A stretch of DNA of 64,000 nt from Paramacrobiotus metropolitanus (lineage: Eukaryota; Tardigrada; Eutardigrada; Parachela; Macrobiotidae): assembly GCF_019649055.1 (NCBI RefSeq), contig NW_026570393.1, positions 1 through 64,000 of the forward strand, given 5' to 3'. The notes below the pieces were generated by a model, which did no database searches, was not told where the DNA came from, and saw only the letters and a program-made list of their open reading frames with translations. The position numbers were made by a program, and so were the translations under genes. Shown piece after piece: positions 1 to 11,131 of the stretch. Every line of letters begins with the position of its first letter. Position 1 is the first letter of the stretch.

Positions 1-687
1 CTTCAACATATGAAGGATGGATACACGCCATTGAAGCGTGCATGGAATGTCCTGGCACCCCGACGGACTTACCTGCGGAGAAATACTCCACCAACTCATA
101 GCGGTTTGAGTTCCAGTGGACATCAATGGAACCGCAGTTGGTCGATCCTAAATACAAGCCCAAACCGACACAATTGCCGGACGGAAAAAGTACTCCCTGG
201 ACGACGAACTAGAATTCGTCATATCGAAGGCACTCTACCAACAACAATTTGCCACGAATACCGATAAACCCAGGGTGGCCAACGGTTCATCGCCTTAAAT
301 CCATCAAATCGACATGGACATTTACCGAAGGAACGACCAACCCGGCACAATCGATCGAGTTGGCCGACTCGCACCAAGCAAGTCGGCTCGGGTCGCCAGA
401 AGTGCCTACACGGGAATGAGGAAACGCAGAACGCGTTGGGAGAGGGCATAACCGACCTCCTCCCATTGACACCACATAGGCGTCATCGACCAACAGAAGT
501 CGACTTACCTCATTAGACGACCACAGCAGGCGTCTTGGACCAGTTCGAGAACCGACCTGGCCCGACCGTAGTAATCATAGGGTGTAATTATAGATGCAAC
601 CGAGAAACGGTTTGCTGACTTTTGTTTTGACAGACTCGTACGGAAGAGCCCCGAACGGAAGCCTTCACGGTGGACTGCCAACAGTGC
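1..687 (+). other. 5' visible part of GC-rich retroelement-like unit, non-coding
   Basis: No convincing coding frame. The stretch has the same style as the DNA after the long ORF: frequent CCGACC and AAGTCGAC words and short inverted repeats. Examples are CTTCA-ACATA-TGAAG at 1-15, GGAG-AAATA-CTCC at 77-89, GACGAA/TTCGTC at 203-220, and GCCGACT/AGTCGGC at 363-387. This makes 1-687 and 2830-5640 parts of one unit with the long ORF inside. The true left end lies outside the window. Confidence 0.5.
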
Positions 688-2829
688 ATGGACAACGCGA
701 CAAGGGACAACAACAGAATGCCCTGCGCGCTGTGCATCGTATCCTTCACGAACGAACGAATTTCCGGCACTGGAGCGCAACACCGAGCTCAGGCGGCGGC
801 ACTCTACCTAAGTGTCGTCGCCGGCAACTTAAGCGCATACCAGTATCTAGCCGGCAGAGAATACCTGATTAATCAACTGGAGTCATACGAACAGGACAAT
901 CTGGCTACAATTCAGCGACAACGAGCTCGCGACCCGAGATGGGAAGAAACTCGACCACCAGTCCTAACAAATAGGCTGTTCGAGTACCGTCAGATGCTGG
1001 ACCTGCAACGTCAACTTGATGACCAGAAGAAGATAAAGGAGGTCGATAGGAAGATCGCCACAATGCGAGTCCATCCACCACCGACCGATTTCGAACCGGA
1101 AATAAAGATTCGGGTACAGACACCTACACAGGGTCTCCCGACAGTCGGAGAATTAACTCCCACAATACGCGATGTCTTCGTCGGAGATTCGAACCGACCG
1201 ATGACCGGCGCATCTATAACGATGATGATGAATATGCCGGACGGAACTCAACAGCCAGTTACTTTCACACCGGCAACTCAGGAACAGTTGATGGCAATCC
1301 CACACAGGGCAACGCCAGTGGTCACACAGGCCCGTCCAACTGTTCCTCAGCAAATCCCTCAGCCCGGAAATCGGACTCAATCGGCGGCTCAACAACAGCA
1401 ACGTCGATCCAGCAAAAACCTTGCAGGATACGACCTCCGACATAGGATCGGTCCGGTCGATCTTCGAGACAGAATCGAAGAGCAACGGGCCGTAATCCGA
1501 CAAGCCGGAAAAGAACCGACCAGAGCTCCACCAGGAAAACGGACTGGATCTGGAGAAACGGGTATCGGACTTACGGTCGACTTAACAAATAAGTCGAAAC
1601 GCAATTTTGTCCCACCCGAACAGCAGCCGGAAGCTCAACAAGTGGAACCGGCGGCTGAAGTCCAAGCTGAACCAGCAGCCCAACAAGAGCAAATGGAGGT
1701 TGACGTAGCCGACCAGATGGCACAACTACCACAAGTGGAGATGCCAATCCGAGAAGACCCTCGTTACGACCGCGCCCGACAACAAGGAATCGAGGTCGTT
1801 ATGCTACACCCCACCGAACGGACGAACCACATTATGAATGTCATGAATTACGAGGAACGGAACCGACCACAAATTTGGCGGATGGTAGAAAACCTTCGTC
1901 AATTCCTCGTTCGATCCGGATATCAGACGCTGTTTGAGCAGCATCAGTGGCGATCTGACTTCAACATGAACGCGCACACAGCGCCGAATGTTGAACACCC
2001 ATACACCCGATCGAATGCGTTGCCGTCGATGACCGACCCGGTCTTGTTAAACGTACCATTGTACAGCCCAGACGGAACACGCGCGAGCCAACTAGGAGCT
2101 CGGGAATACTCCCACGACGAGTTGGAGAGTATCGCCCAGTTTGTCATCACGGACGCACACCCAGCCTTTGTAATCACCGCGGCTCGGGCAGCACTGGACT
2201 TAACCCAGTATCTTCCAGAAGGAGAAGTCGACATGGCCCAGGACGGAGTCACGGCATTTCTGCGATTTATCTTCGCAGCTCGACTTGGTAATTATTATTG
2301 CCACTATACATTATACGGACTGTACCAGAACGAGATGATACCAGCGGCTGTGGAGACCCTAGTAGCCCAACTCGGCACACCGATGAGAAGTGTTATCCTG
2401 GCTGTCTGGATGCGCGACTTGCTGTACACCCACGAACGGTATGCGACAAAGTATGCCTTTCGTGAGGATTACATAGATCCCAGCGACGACGCAACTCGGT
2501 TTATTAGCTGGTACCGTGAAAAGAAGACCCTGCCTAGCGGATTTAACTCGTCGCCCTACGAACCTTGGATGTCGGACGACATAGCACCCGGCGTACGACC
2601 ATATGCGCTGCGACTCCGAAAACAAGCGGCTAAGGAATCGAGGAAGAGCAGAGCGGAGCGCCCAGGCCAAGAAACGGATGAGACCGACGAGATGTCTCAG
2701 CGGAGTGGCCCGGCGACTTGCAAACCAAGGGACCCGAATATACGGCCACATAACCGACCTGGCCCGGACGACGATGAAGAAGAAGATTACTTCGGCGGCG
2801 ACAAACCCGTCGAAGTCCCACTTAGTTAA
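670..2829 (+). CDS. Orphan 713-719 aa protein of a retroelement-like unit (Gag-like by context only)
   Basis: A long uninterrupted frame, the only large ORF in the GC-rich left unit. I do not recognise the family. The frame is open from 631 (stop TGA 628-630). Codon 670 is GTG; the first ATG is at 688, which would give 713 residues. Counting from 670, cysteines 3, 6, 19 and 22 form CxxC-x12-CxxC, a possible zinc site; an ATG start would lose the first pair, so a non-AUG start or an upstream spliced segment is possible. The middle (about residues 210-345) is rich in Gln, Pro, Arg and Ala and looks disordered. Residues about 365-640 look folded and helical. The C-terminus is charged, with an acidic DDDEEED run. 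No reverse transcriptase, integrase or protease motif and no CCHC knuckle is visible. A capsid/Gag-like role is an inference from position only. Confidence 0.55.
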   Translation: MDCQQCMDNATRDNNRMPCALCIVSFTNERISGTGAQHRAQAAALYLSVVAGNLSAYQYLAGREYLINQLESYEQDNLATIQRQRARDPRWEETRPPVLTNRLFEYRQMLDLQRQLDDQKKIKEVDRKIATMRVHPPPTDFEPEIKIRVQTPTQGLPTVGELTPTIRDVFVGDSNRPMTGASITMMMNMPDGTQQPVTFTPATQEQLMAIPHRATPVVTQARPTVPQQIPQPGNRTQSAAQQQQRRSSKNLAGYDLRHRIGPVDLRDRIEEQRAVIRQAGKEPTRAPPGKRTGSGETGIGLTVDLTNKSKRNFVPPEQQPEAQQVEPAAEVQAEPAAQQEQMEVDVADQMAQLPQVEMPIREDPRYDRARQQGIEVVMLHPTERTNHIMNVMNYEERNRPQIWRMVENLRQFLVRSGYQTLFEQHQWRSDFNMNAHTAPNVEHPYTRSNALPSMTDPVLLNVPLYSPDGTRASQLGAREYSHDELESIAQFVITDAHPAFVITAARAALDLTQYLPEGEVDMAQDGVTAFLRFIFAARLGNYYCHYTLYGLYQNEMIPAAVETLVAQLGTPMRSVILAVWMRDLLYTHERYATKYAFREDYIDPSDDATRFISWYREKKTLPSGFNSSPYEPWMSDDIAPGVRPYALRLRKQAAKESRKSRAERPGQETDETDEMSQRSGPATCKPRDPNIRPHNRPGPDDDEEEDYFGGDKPVEVPLS

Positions 2830-2830
2830 G

Positions 2831-5523
2831 ATCGAGTTCCCACACTGGAACTCGATCCCCCATTGGAATAACTTCAAGGAGGCATTGCCGAGAAACGGCA
2901 CGGTCGAGAACCGACCGACTGAGAAACAGTCTAGCTGAGAAACAGCGCCGTCGAGAATCGACTTCGGAATGGACACTTCTCTTCAGTTCTTTTCTTGGAA
3001 AATGACCAACCATGTACGCGGCGGACGTCAACGACGATTTTGCCAGAAAGCCGACTACACAAGTCGGCCGGATTCTTTGGTCGGACCCGGAAACGCGTGG
3101 TTAGACCCGGGTATTTCGGCTCTTTCACCGTACCGGTACGTCCCCAAGGAATCCCTGGAACGAACTGGGCAACCGACCCCAGTTCCCCAGCTTGGCAAAG
3201 ACAGATCGTAACCACATCTGCTAACAAAGCAGATCGTCAACCACGTTCTGCGACCATCGGAGCCAACAGAAGCCCCAATCCGCGTTACATGGAGATTACT
3301 CCGGCCAACCGACTCCGGAGAAGAAACCGAGAGGATTACGCCAACATGGCGCGGAACACGTCGCTGCGCGCGTTCCACGCCATGTTTGCCAAGCACCCGT
3401 GGCCAACTTCGGAACCGGGTAGCCGAGCAGCCTTCACCATTGTAAACAGCGGAAATCCCTCGGCCGAGCCGCCAACAGTGCAAGAAAACTCGGACTTGAT
3501 CATGTGTACTTGAGCCGACCACAAAGGTCGACTTTGTGTACCTCACCCACAACTTGGAGACATTGCGGACATAGCTGCACCAGCCGGCCACATAGGTCGG
3601 TTGTGCAAGCCGACTATACAAGTCGGCTTTGGAAATGATGGCAGTTCGACTAACGAGAAATCGACATTATGGCCGACCACACAGGTCGACCATAGCGGCC
3701 AACAGAAGTCGACTATGGAGATTGGATGGAAGCCGGCAGTAGTTACGTGGCAACTCAACCGGATTCTCCGTTTGAACCCAGACCTACAGGCTCTGTACCT
3801 GGAGATCAACCGCAGTCTCCCCCGGATGATATCGGGTAAACCAGCCGATTCACCGGTGACCACGACTACGCGCGTCTTTGAACGTGCTGCCATTCCCTGA
3901 AGAGGAACAGCGACGGTGATTTGGATACTGGCGTACCAACGACTCCGCCGCGACCTGCTTCCCCATGTCTCCAATGGAACATCCTAGGCAGACCGAGTTA
4001 GAATACTTGATCTGCATCCCCTTAACGAACTCCGACGACGACGACCACCTGTCCGCAACAGTACCGGCCAGTCGGTCTTCGTCAGCGGCAAAGAAAAAAT
4101 TCCCCCGCGGACGTGAGTCGTCTATCCCCAACAGAAGCGGCTAGGCGTCACAGGTTCGCGACAAAACAAAATGGAAGAATCGGATCTGACGACCTCAGGG
4201 ACTTGCATGTGCATGAAGTTTAAACCAAAGAGCTCGACTCCGCAACCGGGGCCACAAAGACCCTTAGTGTTGTAAGTCCGCACAATTGCATGACGAAGCG
4301 CCAGTCACCCGGCCAACAGATGCTGAAGGAACTTCTACCTCGCAAGACTCGGCGCCCAGAAGCAAGTTATTCGGATTGACCGACCTTAACAGTAGCTCGG
4401 ATCCGACCTGGAGTTCACGTCAGAAATCACAGAAGGAACGGAGTTGTGCTGCCGAACATCCTTCTGCCAGTCCGAACTGACCGTGGGATGTCCTGACACC
4501 AAGGACCCGGCCAACTGTAGCCGAACGCACAGAACTCCTAAAATAAAGTTGACAACCACCAGATGGAGGTCGGAAGTAAGCGACAACAGCTCGGAAAACC
4601 AACCAGAAGTACGAAATCGACCTCTCAGTGGAAGAACTTACATTCCCGGCGGATAGACACAAAGTCTATCCGACCTGGGGAAGTCGGAAAATAACTGACC
4701 TCCGAACTCGGACATGGATATCCGACCTTAAGCCGAGGTCGGAACCGACTGCATAGAAGTCGGGAGGGTACGACAACAAGTCGGCAAAGGCATTCAGAAG
4801 TCGAGAACCGACCTCCTAACTGAAACACCCGACCTTCGGGCGGATGGAAACATAGTCCATCCGACCTCCCGAAGTCGACCTCCCGAAGTCGACCATAGAT
4901 CAAGAGATGTCGGAAGTCGGCAATTTAGTCAACATGACGGAAAAAGAACGATAAATATCTGCAGTGGACGAATTCGACTTGAAGGAACTTGTTTAGCCCC
5001 ACATGGGCATGTCATTGCAGGTTAACCCTAGTCGACCACTGACGGATAGGATAACCGACCTCGACAGAAGGTCGGATAACAACGGAACAGATTGGATGGA
5101 AGTCGACTGGACACTTCCATCGCCAAAACTCATAAATTCCGACCGGACCTTCGAGCCAGTTCGACTCGGATTACTACAAACCAGGCTCGTGGTAGCAGAT
5201 TGAACGGTTGTAACCGACCACTTTTGAACGGAACTGCTGTACATGACGACCACACAGGCCGCATGACTCACATACAGCTTTCTCCGACCTGGATTTCAGC
5301 AATTCGGAACATAGCCGAATTCCCCCTAGCCGCCGGTTGACCTACCGGTAGGCCGACCTTGGTCAAACCGACCTCGGTTCTATTCCCCATCCAGAGAGGA
5401 TGCCTCGGCATTTGCAACCGCAACAGTGCCTCTCCATCCCGAACGGACGGATACGGGTCGGACGTAAGTGTTTAACCGTGCTTATCCGACCTCGGTGAAT
5501 TTAACCGGTTACGACGGGTAACC
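2831..5523. repeat. Array of short perfect hairpins with recurring A-rich loops
   Basis: Starting one base after the stop codon, the DNA is studded with small inverted repeats. Stem sequences differ while loop sequences recur. Loops of the AGAAA type: TGCCG/CGGCA near 2886-2900, GACTG/CAGTC near 2917-2931, GCTG/CAGC near 2934-2946, GTCG/CGAC near 2950-2962. Loops of the ACACA, ACAAA or ATACA type: GCCGACT/AGTCGGC at 3050-3068 and 3609-3627, GCCGACC/GGTCGAC at 3514-3532 and 3672-3690, GGATAGAC/GTCTATCC at 4651-4671. Loop AACATAG: GGATGGA/TCCATCC at 4842-4862 and AATTCGG/CCGAATT at 5301-5321. Others: a 10-bp stem at 2831-2856, ATCTGCT/AGCAGAT at 3216-3234, an 8-bp stem at 3162-3185, TCCGACCT/AGGTCGGA at 4721-4743, CCGACCT/AGGTCGG at 5055-5075, a 9-bp stem at 5095-5121, GGTTAC/GTAACC at 5507-5523. 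Short open frames such as 2995-3513 occur here but have no recognisable product. Confidence 0.7.
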
Positions 5524-6012
5524 CGGGAACCGATGCCCCGGACCCAACTTACCGGATGGAAGTGGACAGGAGACCCCGTGGAGACTCAACTGCCCCGTGG
5601 ACGTCATCCTAGTCGGAATAGGACCCCCGGACAGATTTTTGCATTTTTTTTTAGTATTTCTCCTAACAAACGGAATTGTATTTTTCTAGTTCGATCTCTT
5701 TAACAGATCTGTTTTTGTAACTCCTTTTGCTCACTGGAATTGTGATTGAATTTTACTTCATACTTTCTTTCGCGCTGTATACAACTTTCATTACACTTTT
5801 CTTTCACATTGTTCTCCGTTGCCAACAGAAGCAAGAAGCCAGCCAACAGAAGCACCACCGGTCCAACGAAACGCCCGAGCGGCTTCCGGATTTTTCGGCC
5901 GTGAGTGGCTTCCACTCATGGGTTCGGAAGTGAAGAAGGGACGGTCGACCAGACACCGGACTCCCACTGCCAGAGGACGCGTACCAGCGACCCCACATTG
6001 GGTCCGACTGGA

Positions 6013-6519
6013 GAGTTGTGCGGTACTGGTGCGGTACCGAGTCGGAGCATCCTTCGCAGGAGCTCGGATTCCCGCCCAGAGGCATGTCAGAGGCACACGA
6101 CTGCGCCTGGTGCATACGGCCCACCATGGACGTATTTGCACTCATGCTTGCCGTATCGCCTCTCTCGCTGTACGTACGTGTGCTGCTGCACTGCACTCAT
6201 ATCCGCTGAAGCGGATATACGCGGCGCACACACTGAGCATACTTGCTCTCTCGTCCCTCTCTCGCAGTATGACTCAGCGTTCATACGCTCGCGTTGGATT
6301 GAGTCCAGTCTGCGCATCATCACACAGCTGATGGCACACAGCACGTGCTTGCCGTCAGTTGCTTCTTTCACGCCTTGACGGACGCTCAAGAGCCTTTTCT
6401 AGCATTCACTTGCTTAGCCATCAGTGCTTTGTTCTTGCATTCCCTGCTATTACGCAGTATTGTTCCTTTATTTGTACAATAAAGCATCACTCGTGATCTC
6501 CTCGCGCTTGCCTGTTACA
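6013..6519 (+). mobile_element. Probable 3' LTR of the left retroelement-like unit
   Basis: The right edge shows LTR-type order: GC-rich upstream DNA, an AATAAA signal at about 6478-6483, a short following segment, and an end at TGTTACA (6513-6519), after which composition changes abruptly to AT-rich. The left boundary is uncertain; a TGT start at 6013 after a short purine stretch is one candidate, and about 6084 is another. The matching 5' LTR would lie outside the window, so the pairing and a target duplication cannot be checked. The CCAACAGAAG word of the unit continues to about 5860, so the internal region extends at least that far. Confidence 0.35.
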
Positions 6520-8540
6520 ATTTTTATCACACGTTTTTTTCTCGTTTGAAGAGGATAGTTTTCTGTAAATTGTCATGTATCTGCCCAATTAACAAACATC
6601 ATAGTTTGCAAAAGCGCGCTGTTTAAAAAGTGCCGGGATAAGCACTTGTTGTTATGGGCCTACGATGACTTCCCGGCGCACCGGAGGCGCACGGCTCCCA
6701 ACCGCCACAGGGCGCCATCCGGGCGAGAATCACGAATAATTACTATTACTATGTGTACGTCCGGGGAATGAGTGCCATTTTAATGAATTGTCAATTATAT
6801 AATCTCTCATTCTACGGAGATGTTCAGGAATTTGATAATGTCCTGCGACTTTCGAGTTACGGACTGATTTTTGTCAGAACTGAGACTAAGCACCTTCAGA
6901 TTTCACAACGTTGGTTACGAGGTACTGAACAGTAGGCTCTGCTCTCCTAAATTCGTTGGATGTCGAGCGTTTGGACTGTGTACCGGGCAGTTATTTTACG
7001 TCGGTCTGCACACAGATGCAGACTTAACACTATGTATGAAAAGAAGAAGACTAGTCTTCGCATAGGAATAGTGTTAACGTCTTGTTTTTGCTTTGTCTAT
7101 GGAGATTTGTAACCAAAATGTTACGCGCCTTTGATTCGCCCATTTTAGGGGAATGGTTTAGTATTTTCCGGAGGGCAAAATCCTGCAGAGCGCAGTGAGT
7201 CATCCATACATAAAGATACTTACTGTATACGTTATGCATACAAGGACTAAGTATATACGGCTTGTTTTTGAATGGTTAATACTTTTTAAGAGGGTAGTTT
7301 AGCATTGCTGGCAGTGTAACTGTGCAACCATCCACAGTTGGTTTAGTTACTTAAGTAAGCCGCTGACCGCTGGTTGCGTTCCACACTCCATCGAATGAAA
7401 CGCTAGCTTTGTGTGTTATCGACTCATTCAATTTTGCTGAATCACCCAAGCATGGACTTTGTAAGGATATTAGCAGTTACATTTACGCAAAAGCCAAAAA
7501 CATTTAGCTGTTTTTCTAATTTAGAATTTGTTTTTGCTGAGTGTTTTTAGAACATGCTGAATTTCTAATTTTAAATTTTCTAATTTAGAACTTGCCTTTT
7601 CATTTAAAACCAGTCAAGGGAAAATTCTGATTGCCGGTTCCCGAGCACCATAAACACTGAAGGCGGTGGCTGTGGAGTAAAACGTACAAAATCGATTTTG
7701 CATTCTAATCACTTACTCAAAATGAACTTAAACGTTTCATAAGCGTGATTCCGCATGTTTTGAAATTTCTTGGCAGCGACAAAAGTTGTCACAGAAAGCA
7801 GCATGTTCTAAATTTTTGAAGTTGGATTGTTTTAAACAATGACTGATCGAGCCACAAGAGTTGGAGTCATCTTGCAAGTACGAGAAAAACAACCAGCCGT
7901 GAGAAACTGCATTAAACCGTCGCCTGTTTGCGATTGCGTCAGTTACAGTGCACCTGTTAACGGGTTTTTTCAAAATATCAAATTTTTAATTTTGGTTCAA
8001 TCCACACCAAAGGGGCTAATTTCAATATTTCAGGCAGGAAATGGGTGCTAAAATGAGCACATTCTCATTGTCCTTTCATCATTCATCCAACGGCGGCAGT
8101 TACTCCGATGCCCTGTGTTCCGGTGCTAGTGTCCTCACCCAATGCCCAAATAAAAGTTGGCCAAATCATTACACATCGGCGCAGTAGTAGCCGCACCGGC
8201 CCGCACGCAGCCGTAACACTGACCGATGAGTTTTGAGCCAACAACGCTGGATGAGCCTGGATCATTGCATTTGCGACGTTGAAAGCCAGAATAGGGGTAA
8301 TTTCAAACGGAAACCTAATTTTTGTTGTTATATTCATTATAGAAAGTTCATTGTACGCCGAACTGATAAAGGTACATCAACGTTTAATGACCACGCCATA
8401 AAATTTTCTGACCGCTAGAAATTCTAAAAATTCTACTGTCATTTAATTACTAAAGTTAATTCGGTCATAAATACGTAATCAGTATTACTTACGATTAGTA
8501 AGGTATCGCATCATAACTACCAGTTCCGTAGTATGTAGTC
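6520..8540. other. Intergenic, nothing supported
   Basis: Mixed-composition DNA without a coding frame I can support. A GC-rich patch near 6630-6735 was examined for tRNA or rRNA features and none was found. Confidence 0.6.
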
Positions 8541-8586
8541 TGATGGTAATTTCTTTTAACAACGGATTACTTAAAATTCATATGAT

Positions 8587-8735
8587 ATGCATTGCAATTC
8601 CGAATACTCGAAATTACAACAGCGTCCTTTTAAATTGCGATTACTCGGAATTGAAATGCCTGCAATTGCAATTCCGATTACTCGAAATTCAAACGGTAGT
8701 GTATTTGAATTTCGAATACTCGAAATTCATTTTAG
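8587..8735. repeat. Degenerate ATTCCGAATACTCGAAATT repeat
   Basis: Four or five imperfect copies of a unit of the form TTCCGA(A/T)TACTCGAAATT, irregularly spaced, each itself partly palindromic (TCGAA, AATT). No coding function is implied. Confidence 0.5.
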
Positions 8736-8927
8736 ATTGGAGCACTTCCGGCAACATTACCGGAAATCATCCATGTCCTAATGGAGCTTTTGTCTGAGGT
8801 GCAAATTCACGTGTCGAATGTATTAAGCGAAAACTGGGAAAAACATTTTAATAGAAGAATGGGTAATTGTGCAGAAGTGGGCCAGAAAATCACATATTAA
8901 GTCTGAATTGTTACGGGGCGAGAAAGC

Positions 8928-9225
8928 AGCCAGGCTGCGGGAATGCGGCTGCGGCGGTGTGAGGCTGCGGCGGTGTGGGACTGTGACTCTGCGGGAGTGC
9001 GGTTCTACGAGGCTGCGGCGCTGCGAGATTGCCACGTTCTGGGACTGCGAAGCTGCGAGACTGCTGTGTTGCGGCCTTGCGAAACTGCGGCGCTGCGAGA
9101 TTGCGGCACTGCGAGGCTGCGAGACTGCGGCGTTGCAAGCTGGACTTGTGGTGTTGGTGTGTTGCTAAGCTGAATGCTGCTGAAAGTAGCCGCTGCTGCT
9201 GCTGCTGCTGAATGCTGCTGAAAGT
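8928..9225 (+). repeat. CTGCGAGR minisatellite followed by a GCT run
   Basis: About 210 bases built from degenerate 8-9 base units (CTGCGAGA, CTGCGGCG, CTGCGAGG) with strong strand bias, then GCTGCTGCTGCTGCTGCTG with an interrupted repeat of TGCTGAAAG. It is open in several frames only because the unit lacks stop codons. An 18-bp unit with the same GGCTGCCGCAG flavour reappears at about 10325-10382. Confidence 0.7.
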
Positions 9226-10320
9226 TTTTCGAGGAACCCATTGAACGGTTGAATTAGTTATAGTCCACCGTTTATTTAGACCACCGAGAATTTAGTCTAA
9301 TGAGCGCCGTCCCTCGTACAAAGAATCCGTATTATTAAATTAACGTTCTGATTATCCAATAAATAGTACCACTCTTCAATAAATGCGTTTATTCAATAAA
9401 TTATTTATCATTATTTTTATTTATTTACATTTTATTTTTAAAATTTTTTTTTTGTTAATGCGTGACCGTCCCAACGTCGTGACCGATGTCCTATTCTCTT
9501 GAATGCAGAAAACCTTCGCTTCGTTTTGGTTGATAAAATCAGTTAAAATCAGTCTAACGAAAATAAAAACAACTTTTAGGCAAAGGCATCTTTTACTGTA
9601 GGAGCGTAGAACCCTTTTGATGTAAAAATTAACGAAATGATGATAATTATTGTAATGCGAAGTACAGACAGTTGTTACCATGGGTTCAAAACTGATTGTA
9701 AAGTTGGGAAATACCTTAAATTCGTTGCGCAAAAAAAAGCAGCAGAACGAAATCTGTGCCAGCAGCCAGCACCCGTGCCAACACCAAAAGGTCACACGTG
9801 AACCCAGCTAACGCCAGTGTTTACCGTTGCACGCAGCCATAATGCAAAAAGTTAGGAGTGTAGAAATATGTCGTATAATCGTATTTTGTGAAAATGTTTA
9901 CTACGTTATTTAAATATGTAAAAATGCCCGCATAATGGGGCCACCTTTCGAAAAGTGTTCAAATGCTTTATGATGTTTAAAATGTTTCGTGAAATTCACG
10001 TTCAGACTGAAATTTAGAAATTATAAAGTAGGAAGGTAATAACCGCGCTTTGCTCGACCAGCTTTGTAAATGTTTTTAAATGGTTCGAAATTTAGGAAAT
10101 GTAAAATTTTTAAATAAGAAGTTAATGGCCGCAATGGTAAGAAGGTAACCTGCCACTTTTTCAAAATACACGCAAAAAGTACAAAAAAATAACATTCTTT
10201 TTCAAAATACACGAATACGAAAATACATGTAAAATATTTGCCAGGATATGTAACACCCGAAGGATGAATTTACTGAAAGAATAACTGAAGGAGAATTAAT
10301 TTCGATTTTCTCAGTTTATC
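9226..10320. other. Intergenic AT-rich DNA, nothing supported
   Basis: AT-rich sequence with A/T runs. The 124-residue frame on the minus strand (9421-9795) has no domain-like features and I treat it as chance. Confidence 0.55.
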
Positions 10321-10324
10321 ACGA

Positions 10325-10382
10325 ATGCGCAGGCTGCCGCAGTTTCGGAGGCTGCCGCAGTTTCGCAGGCTGCCGCAGTTTT
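10325..10382 (+). repeat. Three 18-bp tandem copies at the start of the Hsp70-like ORF
   Basis: AGGCTGCCGCAGTTTCGC-type unit repeated three times in tandem with few changes, in frame, encoding RRLPQF three times. Confidence 0.85.
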
Positions 10383-11131
10383 CAGCCTGTGTTGATCTGA
10401 TATTCCAGGGTCCCCCCCATAACATAAAAAATAAACATGTATCCATGCAACACTGGCCCACTTTGTGCATTAATGCCGAAGAATGGCTCGCATGCACTCT
10501 TACTGCGCATGTATCTGGTGGAACAGCAAACATAGTGATACCTAGATGGAGTTCTGTGCCGGTCGAAAAGAAACTGCAGTATACCACGCCCACCGATAAT
10601 CAGCGCTTTATCGATATTGAAATTCTCCAAGAAATTGATGGCGTCATCAGTTTTTTAAGCACGTACAGGTTTTCTGGCATTGCACTGGTTCCAAAAGGTC
10701 ATTCTCATGTAGTCATAAAGTTTGTGGTTGATCGCGGGGAAATACTTACAATTACCGCGTCGGAAGGTTCCCAGGAACTCCGTCAAGTACTCAGATGCGA
10801 CAATCCTAACGTAGTACATTTGGAATGTGAAAAGGTGGACGAGAAAAAAATGCAGGAGGCGAAAGCAGCTTTGGAAAAAGCACTGGGCAGGGCTAACAAT
10901 AAGCAAGATGTGGCGTATGACGATCGTATACGAGGCGCTCGAGTAGAAGCTCTGACTCGGTGGTTTCGTAGTACACATGATTTACTGCTGTCTGTGACGG
11001 ATTACGAGAGATGGTCGCGCATGCTACATTTAATCCTATTTAATTTTGTAGAGGGCACCCTATTTTTGGCGTATAGTGCTCTGCTCGACGTCATATACTG
11101 TAAATTTTGGACCTCGCCACCTCGCAGCTAG
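10325..11131 (+). CDS. Hsp70 substrate-binding-domain-like protein lacking the ATPase domain
   Basis: A 268-residue frame starting at ATG. The first ~20 residues come from three copies of an 18-bp repeat (RRLPQF repeated). Residues about 70-150 resemble the beta substrate-binding domain of Hsp70: IPRWSSVPVEKKLQYTT then DNQ corresponds to the IPRNTxxPxxK...TTxxDNQ region, and GIALVPKGHSHVVIKFVVD followed by GEILTITASE corresponds to GIPPAPRGxPxIEVTFDID...GILxVSA. The helical lid part is much diverged. The usual ~380-residue nucleotide-binding domain is absent and nothing like it is visible upstream. It is either a stand-alone fragment gene or a decayed copy. The frame is intact, which slightly favours recent function. 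An upstream ATPase exon outside the area examined cannot be excluded. Confidence 0.5.
   Translation: MRRLPQFRRLPQFRRLPQFSACVDLIFQGPPHNIKNKHVSMQHWPTLCINAEEWLACTLTAHVSGGTANIVIPRWSSVPVEKKLQYTTPTDNQRFIDIEILQEIDGVISFLSTYRFSGIALVPKGHSHVVIKFVVDRGEILTITASEGSQELRQVLRCDNPNVVHLECEKVDEKKMQEAKAALEKALGRANNKQDVAYDDRIRGARVEALTRWFRSTHDLLLSVTDYERWSRMLHLILFNFVEGTLFLAYSALLDVIYCKFWTSPPRS

Noticed and set aside
2995-3513. 172-codon frame after the long orphan ORF
   Set aside because: Starts at a non-ATG codon, overlaps several hairpins, and shows no protein-like features; a real short gene cannot be fully excluded.
6630-6740. GC-rich patch considered as tRNA or rRNA fragment
   Set aside because: No cloverleaf arms or T-loop consensus could be found.
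8911-9241. Overlapping frames on both strands in the CTGCG tract
   Set aside because: Open only because the short repeat lacks stop codons.
9421-9795. 124-codon minus-strand frame
   Set aside because: AT-rich composition and no recognisable motif; likely chance.
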